Below, piece after piece: positions 45,200 through 63,200 of a stretch of DNA of 64,000 nt. Position 1 is the stretch's first letter; each line of letters begins with the position of its first letter. This DNA is from Monodelphis domestica (Eukaryota > Chordata > Mammalia > Didelphimorphia > Didelphidae), in the NCBI RefSeq assembly GCF_027887165.1, contig NC_077230.1, positions 343,474,459 to 343,538,458 on the forward strand. The letters run 5' to 3'. Position numbers and translations under genes: made by a program. The notes under the pieces are model-generated. The model had not been told where the DNA came from. It ran no database searches and worked only from the letters and a program-made list of their open reading frames with translations.

Positions 45200-45490
45200 C
45201 CTTTGTTGGTCATCCTTGTGTGTCTGGCTCTCTGTGAGCCCATTTTCAACTCTTTCTCTAAGTGCTTTCTCACTTGCCTTCCTTTAAATTGTTCCTGCTG
45301 GTGCCAAATGATAACTTGGGTTTTCTTGGCAGATACTGGAATAGTTTGCTATTTCTTGCTTCTGTTCATTTTTACAGATGGGGAACTGAGGCAAACAGGG
45401 TTAAGTGACTTGCCCAGAAACCGGGGCCAAATTTGAACTCATTAGGATAAATCTTCCTCATTCCAAGCCCAGGGCTCCATCCACTGCCCA
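45200..45490 (-). repeat. Mar1-type SINE, minus strand, with 68-bp insertion
   Basis: It begins TGTCTGGCTCTCTGTGAGCC and continues TTGGGTTTTCTTGGCAGATA, with GTTAAGTGACTTGCCCAG further on. Between CCATTT and TTGGG lies a foreign block, 45247-45314, copied from 44909-44977. Confidence 0.8.
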
Positions 45491-46530
45491 CCTACTTACC
45501 TTAATGATAAATTTATTTTTCCAAAGGTGAAGGGAATGTACAAAGGGAGTTTCCCCATTCTATTCTGTTCTGTTCTGAGTCTCAACAATATAGATAAACT
45601 AATAGTTGAAATACTAGGAACCTTAGAGGGAGTGAAAAGGAGAACAAAACAAGCTAGTTGCATGTTCATCCTGTATTTTGATGGAGTAGATTTCAAAGAC
45701 TTCAGAGAAAGGATAGGTAGAATATCCCAGCCTGGAATTCTAAAGGGAAATCCGTCATTTTTAGAACGTAATGTGGACAGGGAGCTCCTGACTTAGAAAA
45801 GGGTGTCCAAGCCTGTGTCTGGGAAGGAGCTGCCTTCCACTTATGCCTTCTTTCCTTTGGGTCAGGACCTTGTGAGATAGTGAAGGCAGGTGCCATTGTC
45901 TCCTTCTGGGACATCCATGCAACAGAGCAAGGTGACCAGAATAATTTTGGTGACAATTGCAGTTAGTCTAGAGGCATGACAAGGGAAAGGGCGAATGGGG
46001 GAGGAAGGAAGAGGGGAGAGAGAGGGAAGGAAGGAGAGGGGGGGAGAGGGGGGGAAAGGAGGGAAAAGAGGGGAGAAGAGATGGAGGGAGGAAGAGACAG
46101 AGATAGAAAGAGGGAGGGGGCAACGGAGAGAGCATTGGAGAAAGAAAATCCTCCGCATCTCTCACTAATCCAGATTAAAGCTAAAATTAAAAGAGCTAAA
46201 ATATGTTATCCCTAATCTAGATTGGACAAAAAAATATTTTTTCCCCAAAATTTGAAGTAGGAATGGTATCAAAGCCACAGAGTGCTTTGTTCCCCCACTA
46301 AGTAGAAGAGGGTGCAAACTACCCAACAGACTACAAATTTATGTTACCTAATCTCAGTTGGGACCCCCTTGTAGCAAGGCAATCCTTTTTTACCTTTGTA
46401 TTTCATTTACCATGCCCCTTGCCACAACAGCTTTTACAAACTTTTTTATCTGTCCATAAACATACCATGGCTTCCCCTCCCACATCCTTACTGCTGAGAA
46501 CTTTGCCTGATATTTTGCTGAAAAAACTGA
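45491..46530. other. No gene recognised; purine-rich tract
   Basis: Bases 45976-46140 are a 165-bp G/A-rich tract on the plus strand (GAAGGAGAGGGGGGAGAGG and similar). The long frames over it are low-complexity artefacts. The rest is unassigned. Confidence 0.45.
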
Positions 46531-46536
46531 GGTCGG

Positions 46537-46726
46537 GAACAGCTGGGTGGCTCAGTGGATTGAGAGTCAGGCCTAGAGACGGGATGTCCTAGGTTCAAAT
46601 GTGGCCTCAGACACTTCCCAGCTGTGTGACCCTTGGCAGGTCACTTGACCCCCATTGCCTAGCCCTTACCACTCTTCTGCCTTGGAGCCAATACACAAAG
46701 ATGGAAGGTAAGGGTTTTAAAAAAAA
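46537..46726 (+). repeat. WSINE1-type SINE
   Basis: ACAGCTGGGTGGCTCAGTGG, CAGCTGTGTGACCCTTGGCA, and GATGGAAGGTAAGGGTTTTA. Confidence 0.9.
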
Positions 46727-46754
46727 ACCAAACAAACAGAAAAAATCGAGGTCA

Positions 46755-47030
46755 TTCTCTGAGAGTTCCCCCTTCTCTCCTCCTCATCTCATCAGATGAC
46801 ACCTGACACTATCTCCTCCTTCACTATCTTGTATGTAAAAGTGGCCCCTTTCCTCGCTAATGCAAATAATCCCTTTCTGTACAAGACCAAGCCATCTCAT
46901 TCCCTCCTGTTTTCTGCAACAGATTTCTGTCTTTATCATCCCATCTCTCACTAATCTTGAATCCCTCCCTGTCTACTGACTGTTTTCTTGCTGCCTACAA
47001 AACCACTCTATCTCTCTCATACTTAAAAAG
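46755..47030 (+). repeat. L2/CR1-group LINE fragment
   Basis: Sense-orientation L2-like text: AACAGATTTCTGTCTTTATC, TGACTGTTTTCTTGCTGCCT. It continues at about 47555-47815. Confidence 0.5.
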
Positions 47031-47139
47031 AAAGGAAGGAAGGAAGGAAGGAAGGAAGGAAGGAAGGAAGGAAGGAAGGAAGGAAGGAAGGAAGGAAGGA
47101 AGGAGGGAAGGAGGGAAGGAAGGAAGGAAGGAGGGAAAG
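47031..47139 (+). repeat. (GGAA)n microsatellite
   Basis: Over 25 near-perfect GGAA units with GGGA variants at the right end. Confidence 0.97.
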
Positions 47140-47344
47140 AAAAACTTTCACTTGATCTATCCAGCCACCTCCCAGCTATTTTTCTTTCTCTTCTTTTTCT
47201 TGGGCTATCTAAAAATAGCCTTGAGAAGAGTGTCTAAAGTCCATGCCTCCACTTCCTTTCATCTCATTCTCTTAGGTCGACAGCCTGTCTCTTGACTTCA
47301 GCATTCAACTGAAACTGCTCTTTCTTATTATTTCCTTTTTTTTT

Positions 47345-47538
47345 TCCAAACCCTTCCCTTCTGACTTAGAATCAATACTGTGTGTTGGTTCCAAGGCAGA
47401 AGAGCAGTATGGGCTAGGCAATAAGTGACTTGCCCAAGGTCACACAGCTAGAAAGTGTCTGAGACCATATTTGACCTCATATTTGAACTCCCATCTCAAG
47501 GCTTAGCCCTCAATTCACTGGGCCACCCAGCTGTCCCC
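47345..47538 (-). repeat. WSINE1-type SINE, minus strand
   Basis: TTGGTTCCAAGGCAGAAGAG, AAGGTCACACAGCTAGAAAG, TGGGCCACCCAGCTGTCCCC. Confidence 0.88.
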
Positions 47539-47554
47539 AGCCTATCACTTCTAC

Positions 47555-48135
47555 TTTTGCAAGATCTCTCTTTCCTATCCTTCCTTTGATATTGCCACCA
47601 CCCGAATACAGACCTTCACACCTAAATTGTTAAAAATAGCCCACTTTCCTTTCTTCAGGCTCTTCCCTCTCCAATCCATCCTCCACTCATCTATCAAAGC
47701 AATGTCCCTAAAGTGAAAGTCTGTCCATGTAACCCCCATTCAATAAACTCTAGTGGCTCACTATTACCTCTGTGATCAAATAGGAAATCCTGTTTTTAAA
47801 GCCCTACATTATATATGAGAAATTTTTTCAGACATACGACAAAAAAATGCTATGAATCTCCAGAGAAAGAAGTGATGGAATTTGAATGCAGATTGAAGCA
47901 TACTGTTTTTAAATTTTATTTCCTTTACTTAATATGTGAGTCTTCTTCCACAACACAACCAATGTAGAAATATGTATTTTGTGATCACACAGGTATAACC
48001 TAGATCAAATTGTTTATGATCTTAAGGAGGGGGGAGGGAAGAGGAAAGGAGAGAGGAGAGAATTTGACATTCAAAATTTTAGGAAATGAGTGTTAAAAAT
48101 GTTTTTACATATAATTGGGGGAAAATATCATTTGT
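47555..48135 (+). repeat. L2 fragment followed by L1 3' end
   Basis: Bases 47555-47815 are L2-like (AAGTCTGTCCATGTAACCCC, TTTTAAAGCCCTACATTATA). Bases 47815-48135 resemble an old L1 3' UTR (CTCCAGAGAAAGAAGTGATG, GAGAATTTGACATTC). Confidence 0.55.
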
Positions 48136-48590
48136 AAAATAGAATGGGTTGGCCTTGTCAATCACAGTTATCTCTTATATGTCTCTGCTAGAAAAAGACT
48201 TATTAAGTAACAGTGGGGATTTTAAGATCTTTAGGCTAGGACTAGAAATGTCTACCGCCCTTTAGGATTTCTTTATTAACTATTTGATGATGCCATTCTT
48301 TTTAATATAAGGCTAGATTGTCTAAAATATCTGTTTACATTCCATATTCCAATAAAACCATATTGATAATAGTAGAAGGTCTTATTTACTTAAAAAAAAA
48401 AAGAACTTAGAAACATATTTCCCCCAGCATTGGTACAACCAGGGTAACCTCGATGGTGCCCCTTGGCACCATGAACCTCTTGGTTGAGGCCCCAGGAGCT
48501 AGCAAATCTTGATAGTGCCTGGCCTTTACCTGCTCTTGCAATTTACCTTGGGTTCATTGCTCTGGGGTTGCCTGTCAAGTCGAGTCAATA
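48136..48590. other. Nothing recognised
   Basis: AT-rich, non-coding in appearance. No repeat landmark. Confidence 0.3.
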
Positions 48591-48900
48591 AGCATTAATT
48601 ATACACCTACTAAAGTGCAAGACACGATGGAGATGTCAAGAAAGGCACAAAATAGTCTCTACCTTTAAGGGGCTCACAATCTTGTGAGGGAGACAATGTG
48701 AGAGCAACTATATACACACAAGGTATCTACAGGATAAATTGGGATTAACGAGGGAGGGCACTGGCATTAGGGAGCCTGGAGGGGCTTTTTGAGAAGAGAA
48801 ATATTTTGAGCTGACATGTGAAGGAACCCACAGAAGCTAGGAGGAGGAGTGAAATGCACTGGATCAGAAGATGGAAGGTCTTGTTTTAGGAACAGCAAAT
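48590..48900 (-). repeat. L2-related fragment
   Basis: AATAAGCATTAATTATACAC, AAGGGGCTCACAATCTTGTG, GAGGGAGACAATGTGAG, GAGGGAGGGCACTGGCATTA. Confidence 0.65.
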
Positions 48901-49205
48901 CCCTGCAGGGAGTTCTGGGGTAGACACACTTACACATAGAACTTTTTGATGAGAATTACTGCCCTGGGCAGTGACATTTGAACGTGATAATGGATGATAC
49001 CCAAGAGGACTGTTGTGCAACAAAGACCTCAGTTCATTCATATTCTAGAAGACTTAAAAGAAAACTATAATGATGAGGGACAGTCTCTGGAGAGCTCATG
49101 CCATTAAGAAAATGTGAAAAATATTAATTTGTAAAAAAAAAAAGGCTTTTTGAAAAAGGAAAGAAATATTCTCACTTATAATATCTTTTTGTCAGTGGTG
49201 GGTAA
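48901..49205. other. Nothing recognised
   Basis: No repeat landmark and no coding signal. Confidence 0.3.
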
Positions 49206-49209
49206 CATT

Positions 49210-49870
49210 TAAAAATGTTTTTCCTAAAATTAATTAATTTAGAATATTTTTCCATGGTTACTTGATTTATATTCTTTCCCTCCTCTCCCTCCTTTTCCCT
49301 CCCAGAGATGAGGAGCAATTTCCCTGGGTTTTACATGTATCATTGTTCAAAATCCATTTCTATATAATTAATATTTGCACTAGGGTGATCATTTAGAGTC
49401 AATGTCCCCAATCATATCCTCATCACACCATGTGATCAAGCAGTTGTTTTTCTCCTGTGTTTCTGCTCCCACAGTTCTTCCTCTGGATGTGGATAGTGTT
49501 CTTTCTCACAAGTCCCTCAGAATTTTTCTGGATCATTGCATTGCTGCTAGTAGAGAAGTCCATTACATTCAATTGTACCACAGTGTATCCATCTCTATGT
49601 ACAATGTTCTCCTGGTTCTGCTCCTCTCACTCTGCATCAATTCCTGGAGGTTGTTCCAGTTTCCATGGAATTCCTCCAGTTTGTTATTCCTTTGAGCACA
49701 ATAGTATTCCATCACCAACATATACCACAATTTGTTCAGCCATTCCCCAATCAATAGACACCTCCTCATTCCCCCCCCCCTTTTTTTTTTGCCACTACAG
49801 AGTGTGGCTATGAATGTTTTTGTACAAGTAGTTTTCCTTATTATCTCTTTAGGGTATATCTGATCTTGCC
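49210..49870 (-). mobile_element. L1 3' end, minus strand
   Basis: The complement reads as the L1 ORF2 end (minus frame 49769-49569: GEWLNKLWYMLVMEYYCAQR...YIEMDTLWYN) and its 3' UTR (TTTAGAATATTTTTCCATGG at the 3' terminus). It is close to the 22390-23045 copy. Confidence 0.92.
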
Positions 49871-50184
49871 AAAGAAAAGCAGGACCATAGTGAAATAGAT
49901 AGGAAGTTAGGGCTTCAGAATTTGTTGATTGGGTAGGTCAATTTAATAGTGATTTCTTGTTAAATGAAAATTGCATTACAACAACCCAGTCACTCATCTC
50001 CCACTTATTCCAAAGGAAAGAGACTTTTCCTAGGTCTTTTTATCTTTACATTTTTAAACCCTAATTTTATGCCTAGCAACAACTCTAAGACAGCAGGGCA
50101 AATTAAAATATGGTATTCAGAGAATTCTAATCATAATAGAAGGAATAATCAGAATTTCTCATATCACTCTAGTTTTCTTTCAAG

Positions 50185-50465
50185 TTTTTTTTTTTTTTTG
50201 GTGGGATATTTTATTGGTTATCATCAATCTTCAAGCATTCAGTATTTTCCAATCTTCTCGTGTTGCTATCAGACCACAGGAGGGCACAGATCTATCTGAG
50301 CTTGCCTGGAACTACTTCACTACAGGGTAGAAAAAGGCATTCCATTGTCTCTTTGGCAGTCACCCTTCATTGATGGTCATGTTGCAGAAGTTTGTCCAGA
50401 AGGGTCTTGGGTTTGACAGAATATCTATTCTCATTATGGATGAAGTTTTCTCAGCCCTTAACTTC
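50185..50465 (-). pseudogene. Possible processed-pseudogene 3' end, unidentified
   Basis: On the minus strand the sequence ends in AATAAAA (50214-50208), then a short spacer, then a 15-base A-run. This has the shape of a retrocopied mRNA 3' end. One upstream frame reads LSNPRPFWTNFCNMTINEG then stop, which I could not identify. A SINE tail is unlikely because no SINE body precedes it. Confidence 0.35.
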
Positions 50466-50760
50466 CCTACTTCTTTTAATGGTACCATCATTCACCAAAA
50501 TTCAAATTCTAGGCATCTTTCCTTCACCCTACATATCTAACCAGTCCACACAACTCCTTTGAAACTCTCCCATCCATTCTTTTTTCTTCGTTCCTATAGT
50601 TACCTCAGGCCAGGTCCTCCCTTTTCTCATTAACTGATATCTTGGCCACTAAAACAATCTTGTAACAGACCTCTTCCTTGGATTTCCCCTGTACTCACTT
50701 CCAAGGTTACTTTGGTAAGACATCACTATTTTGACTGGGCTGAACTATTCCTGCTGCAAA
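50466..50760 (+). repeat. L2/CR1-group LINE fragment
   Basis: TTCAAATTCTAGGCATCTTT, TAACCAGTCCACACAACTCC, TGGCCACTAAAACAATCTTG are sense-orientation L2 text. Confidence 0.55.
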
Positions 50761-51689
50761 ATGTCAGTGACTCATCTCTGCCTCCTGATTAGTTTGAATT
50801 TCATCTGGTTTTCTGGAAGAGGGGGATTCAGACGGAAAAGGGAAGAAAGGACTTGAATGTCTTAATGTCATCAGTGCCGGTCAGACAGAAGGCAGAGAAG
50901 TCTTAGATGAACTCATAGGATCATAGGCTTTAGAATAGGATGGGGCCTACAAGATAATCTAGAAAAGAGATTTTTGCCCTTTTTTACTTCTTGGAACCTT
51001 TGGACAGTTGGATAGTCTATATATGGTCTCTTTCTCAAAATAATACTTTAGAATGCATAAAATTATTAAGATTAAAAATTTCTGGAAATTGTATTTTCAT
51101 TTATAATTATTTATTAAATAATAAAAAAAAGTAGGCCAGAGAAAGAAAAGGCCTCTAGCCACATGCGGCTGGCCATTCCTTTAGCAAGCCATCTTCAGGA
51201 GCTAGGCTGAGACAAGAATTGGTAGGGAGTTGGGCCTACACACTTCTCCCTCTGGATTCTCAAGAAAAAACTCCTTACTTCTTTTCTATACTCAAATTGA
51301 CACTTTTCCTGATATCCTTTCCCAAAGCTCCTGCAATTGGAGATCTTCAAGCTCACTCTGGACAAGAGGCAGGTCTTCTGGATGCCACACTGAGTCAAGA
51401 GACTTTTAGAAGGTGAGATAAATTGCAACTTAAATCAGAGAGTGATATATTTCAAACTTAATATCAAAACCTATCCTTTTTAAAATCCAAAGTTAATCTT
51501 GGGGTGCCAAATAAAGCATTTCAGACTAGGGTTAAACTTTCACAAAAGAAAATACATGATTCCAAAGAAAACCAACTTTATTAAGGTAGATAACATTTTT
51601 TCCCCTCATCCATCTTTATGGACACCGATATATTCATGGATTCCTTGGGAGGGATATGTGGGACCCCAACTTAAGAATCCCATCTAGTG
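50761..51689. other. No gene recognised
   Basis: An old dispersed-repeat piece lies near 50905-51070 (GATCATAGGCTTTAGAATAG, CTTTTTTACTTCTTGGAACC). The rest is unassigned. Confidence 0.3.
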
Positions 51690-51872
51690 GGGCAGCTAGG
51701 TGGCTCAGTGGATAGAGAACTAGGAGATGGGAAGTCCTGGGTTCAAATCTGACATCAGATTTTCCTAGCTGTGTGACCCTGGACAAATTATTTAATTCCA
51801 GTTGGCTAGCCTTTATCACTATTCTGCCTTGGTTACTTAGTATTAATTCTAATACAGAAAATAAGTGTTTAC
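51690..51872 (+). repeat. WSINE1-type SINE
   Basis: GGGGCAGCTAGGTGGCTCAG, TCCTAGCTGTGTGACCCTGG, AGTATTAATTCTAATACAGA. Confidence 0.82.
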
Positions 51873-52670
51873 AGATGAAGAAACTGAGGTCCATGGCCAT
51901 ACAGGTAGAAAAGTTCTTCAAGGGGAGGATAGAAGTAGAACAGTTTCTTGAACTCTTGTAAGGCAATGGGGACTAGAAATATTTATGTCCTGCACTTAGA
52001 AGACAGAGAAAAGAGGGGACTGGGCTGGGGATGGACTTTGGACATCCAACTCTGGACATTTTCTGCAGCTTCCTTGGGTATTCCAGTTTCTCTTTGCTCC
52101 ACCTCTCCCAAGAATATTTCTGAACCATTAGGCCAAAGAGAAAGCTCCTGGCACAATGAAAGATCATAGAACTAGAACTAGAAAGAAATTTGGAGGTTAC
52201 TGAATCCATCTCCTTCATTTCATAATGAGGAAACTGAGGCCCAGAATGGTCAAGAGCCTTGTCTAGAACCACCCTGCTCATAAATATTTAAGTTAGGATT
52301 TGAACCTAGGTTTCCCTGATTCCAAGTCCATTGCTTTATCCAGCACACACATATTGCTTTTTTAATGAAACCAAAGTAAAAACATTTTAGGAATCCATAA
52401 ATTTTATTGCTGAGTGATCATTAGGTCAGGCAACTGGGAATTTGCCTCAGGGCAGCAAGATTTGGAGGGAAAAAAATTAATTTAAGCACTCCTTGTGCCC
52501 CTGGACACCTAGGGGTATAATAGCTAATGGTAGGCAAGTATGGAACTCAGTCCAGGACCCTAAAAGTTAGTGAAGCAATCTCCTTTCTGTAGTGATGAAA
52601 TTGTAGATATATTGCAGGTGTCAGAGTAGCAACTAAATCTTTTATTACCATTTCTATTCAAGCAAGGTTT
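51873..52670. other. MIR-like repeat and unassigned DNA
   Basis: Bases 52160-52350 are a dispersed repeat (TAGAACTAGAACTAGAAAGA, GAGGAAACTGAGGCCCAGAA). Bases 52540-52590 belong to the three-copy block described in findings. Confidence 0.4.
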
Positions 52671-52671
52671 T

Positions 52672-53420
52672 TCAAAATAAAATTTAATTGATATATTTTA
52701 TCTTGTCTAAGTTTTTTCCCTGAATCCTTTCCCCCCTTCTTTGTCTCTCAGAGAACCATCTCATATAACAAGAGTTCTCTAAAAAGAAAAAAGGAAGATA
52801 AAAGCCAAATAGAAAAACCAATCATTACTTTGGAAAACTCTAACCATAGATACACTATTCCACACCTATGACCCATCTCCCTTGCCCTATCCTGCAAAGG
52901 AGGTGAGGAAGGGGTCTTCTCATAGCTCTTTGAGGTCAAGCTTATTCTTCGTAATTCTGCAACATTCAATTTTGATTGGTTTGTGGTGTTTCCTTCCATT
53001 TATGTTGTCATAGTTTTTTTGAATATTGTTTTCTTGCTCCTGATTACTTTATTCTGTATCAGTTCATATAGATCTCTCCAAGTTTCCAGTTTGTTTAGCC
53101 ATTTCCTAGTAGGTGGGCAGCTACTTAGTTTCTAGTTCTTTGCTCCCTCCTCAAAAAGTGTTGCTATCAATGTTTTGGTGTATCTGATGCCTTTGTTTTT
53201 TATCAATGCCCTCTTGGGGTATATGATTAGCAGTAGAATCCCTGGGTCAAAGGGCATCACAATGTCTGCCCCTTTATTTGAATGATTCTAAATTGCTTTC
53301 CAAAATAGTTGTACTGATCCAAGTTTCCCCAACAATGCATTCTTTCCAGAACTCTTCCATGAAAAGCTTCCTTAATTACTTTTGGTAGTTTTTCATATCA
53401 TGAATTATGGAGCAATTAGT
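52672..53420 (-). repeat. Old L1-like 3' end, minus strand
   Basis: TTCTGTATCAGTTCATATAG, GTTTAGCCATTTCCTAGTAG and TGGGTCAAAGGGCATCAC mark L1 complement. It lies just downstream of the MOGAT2 stop and may be part of its 3' UTR or flank. Confidence 0.7.
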
Positions 53421-53439
53421 AGGTCAATGCATACAGTGT

Positions 53440-53585
53440 TGCTTTTGGAATCAAGAACACCAGAGTTTGAATCATGCTCTGTTTGGGAAAGTCACTTTGT
53501 AGCTCTGGGACTCAGTTTCCTCATATATAAAATAAAGAGTGTTGGATTCTACAAACTCTAAATCTATGATCCTCTAAATATGACT
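53440..53585 (+). repeat. MIR-type SINE
   Basis: GGAATCAAGAACACCAGAGT, GGGAAAGTCACTTTG, GGGACTCAGTTTCCTCATAT. Confidence 0.7.
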
Positions 53586-53707
53586 AAGATGGTTACGAAT
53601 TATTCTTCTTTTGCTTGCTATAGGCACCACAGTTGCTAGTCAGGATTCTATTGTTTTGTGATGTCACCCAAGGATAGGGCAGAGGAAGAGCATGGGAAGT
53701 GGCTGGT

Positions 53708-60286
<6,579 letters not shown>

Positions 60287-63200
60287 CTAGGAAGACACCA
60301 ACCATTGGAGCAATGAGCATCTTCCCCATCCCAACAGTCCTAGAAACCTCCTATTACAGAATCTCCCAGGAAAGGCTGGTGAATCCTGCCTTAAGAAAAC
60401 CTGATCTATAAAAATCTGAACTTGGAAAACGACAGTGAAGAGGTGATTACAAAATGAGTATCATGCCATGTTGGGCATTCATTTAATATTTTCACAACAG
60501 CTCTACTAGTTCTAGCCAGTGAGGTAGAGAAGATGTTAGGTTCTTGATGGCAATTCAATTTACTTGTCTTCAACTTATCTTATTTTGGTTAAATTCTGAA
60601 AGTTTTTTAAACACCTGCTGAGTGCTGGGGATACAAAGATGGAAAAATAGAAATCAATACAGTTCTTGCCCTCAAGGAACTTGCACACTTCGGAGGTTAG
60701 GGGGAGAATATGCACACAATATGAATTTAAGGAGGGAGAGAGAACCAATAACTTGGGGAATCAGGGAAAACTTCTCATAAGAGATAGCATGAGAGCTGAG
60801 CCAGATGGAAGATCAATGCTCAAGCACTAGTGTCTTTCATGGCTCCCCCAAATGATAGCACCATCCTTCCCTAATTAATATGAATTTATTTTATATGTGT
60901 TGTATCTATTTATACCACACGCTTATGATATATTTATGTGTGTGTGTCTGTTTTCTTCTCCAATGGACCTTAAGTGCTTTGAGGACAGAAATTGTTTTAT
61001 ATTTGTCTTTATATCCCTAGTGTTAGACACAGGACCTGACACATAGCAGATGCTTAATATAGTGTCCCCATTCATGGCTTCATTTATTGGCAGATTTGAG
61101 AAGGGGCAGACTAAAGACAAGAAGACCACTTAGGAGGCTAGTGGCATCATCCAGGTAGGAGTGAAAAGGTCCTGAACCAGGACAGTGTCTGTGTGGAAGA
61201 AACAGTAGGTTGGGACATTTGAGTGAATACTGGTCAGGGGGGATGGGAAAGAGTTAAAGAGGAATAAGAAATTGGGAACTGGGGAAAATTGAAATTCCAG
61301 GGTACCCTCCTAGGAAGTTTGGCAAAGGGGGTAAGGGGAAAGAGAAAGAATTCTGATTTGATTAAAGGCATAGTTTGAGATATGTATGAGATATGGGATT
61401 GTCATTTTTTTAATTGCTGCTGATATAAAATTGTTACAAAGGATGGTTTCTACTTGGGAAAAATGTTGGATTGGGGAATAAAAAAGCAGCAATTTTTAAA
61501 TTAAATTTTAATATGCAAATAAGCAAAAAGGACACGTAATTAGGGCATTTTGTTTGTATCCAGGAGAAAGAACTAGAGAAACAGATGGAAATTGAAGAGA
61601 GGTCAATTTTTGACTCACATATAGAAAAACTCTCTAAATGTGGAATGGGTTGCCTTTGAAGGCAGTAAGTTCCCTACCACTGGAGTCTAATCAGTCAATC
61701 AACAAACAATCATTAAGTGCTTAGACTTGATGATGCAAAGATAATGGTGAACAGTCCCTAGCCTCAAGAAGCTTACATTCTATCAAGAGGGACAATATGT
61801 ATGAAAAGGAGAACATCTTCAAGTAGAGGCTGGATGGCCACTAATTGGAGGAGAGATCTGTTCCAGTAGGAGATAAGCTAGATGCCTCTGAGTTGAAGTC
61901 CTTTCCAACCCATATTCTAGGATTCCTAGAATAATGTCATATCATATACCTTTTCATATTACTCATTGTATTAGTCAGAGTGTTTTCTATGAGTCAGATA
62001 TAAATTCGTGCTAAGCATTGGGAATGTAAAGAAATACAGAAAACAATCCCTGCTCAAGAATCTGACAGTTTAATTGGAAAGACAATATGTAAATATCCAA
62101 GTTTATATAAGATATATACAGAATAGATGGAAGATATCTGAGGATCACAAGAGTAGACGTGATGATGTCTCCCTATAGTTCACAAAAACCTTTGTTAGAG
62201 GAAGAAACCTAGGGCCCTCATGTTGATCTAGTTTAGAAGTATTAATCCATTATTTTTCTACTTTTAAAAAATATAATATTGACTTTTTTATTGGCATGAC
62301 TAAAATATTCAATAAAAGGAAATTACATTATCTGTATTCATTTTTGGATATTATTTGTTCCATTTCATGATTATGAATAAAAATAATTCTGTCATTTTGA
62401 AAAGGAGAGGATATTTTAAAAATGACCTACTTTGGGTGTCAAATATATTAAGTATGCCTCTACTCTGACTCTAGAGCCTATATTCTACCAGGGATATCTT
62501 TTCTATACATTTCTTGGGTATTAAACCTTTATCATTTGCTCTAAAGAGTCCCCCTGCTCCAGTTAGCTTTACCTTCTAATTTCTATTGCATTGTTTTTGT
62601 TTGTGCAAAATCTTCAATTTCATGTAATCATTTCATCTCCTGTGATCATCTCTATCCTTTCTTTAGTCAAGAATCCCTCTCTAGCTGCGAAAGGAACCTC
62701 TTTCCATTCTCCTTTAATTGGTTTATGATGTGGCCTTTTACACTTGGCCATGTATCCATTCAGAGCTTCTACATATCCAGTGAGATAACATAGAAAGCAC
62801 TCTGTAGACCTTAAAGCATGAAATAAATGCTAGCTATTAGGATGATTGATGATGATGATATCTCACCTATTTTGTAGAAATAGAAACTAAAACCCATAGC
62901 AGAGAGGTGACTTGCCCCAAATTATAAAGCTAGGCACTAGCACAGTCAGGATTTGAGCCCAAGTCTCCTGACTCCAAGTCCCAAGCTCCTCCAACTAAAC
63001 CAGAGTTCCTTTCAGCATATGTATAGTGCTTATCTCCTAAAATGGGTCTCAGACGCTAGAAAGGAACAGGCTCAAGCCTGAATCCCTAAAGGACCCCTTT
63101 CCCTTTCCTGTGAGGACAGTTTTAGGGACTGTGGCCATGGCCCCATACAAGTAGGAGCTTAGAGCTCCTAGAGACCTTAGGGGTCATTTACCTCAAATTC

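Noticed and set aside
45976-46215. Frames over the purine-rich tract, such as GGRKRGERGKEG
   Set aside because: Low-complexity G/A run without coding features.
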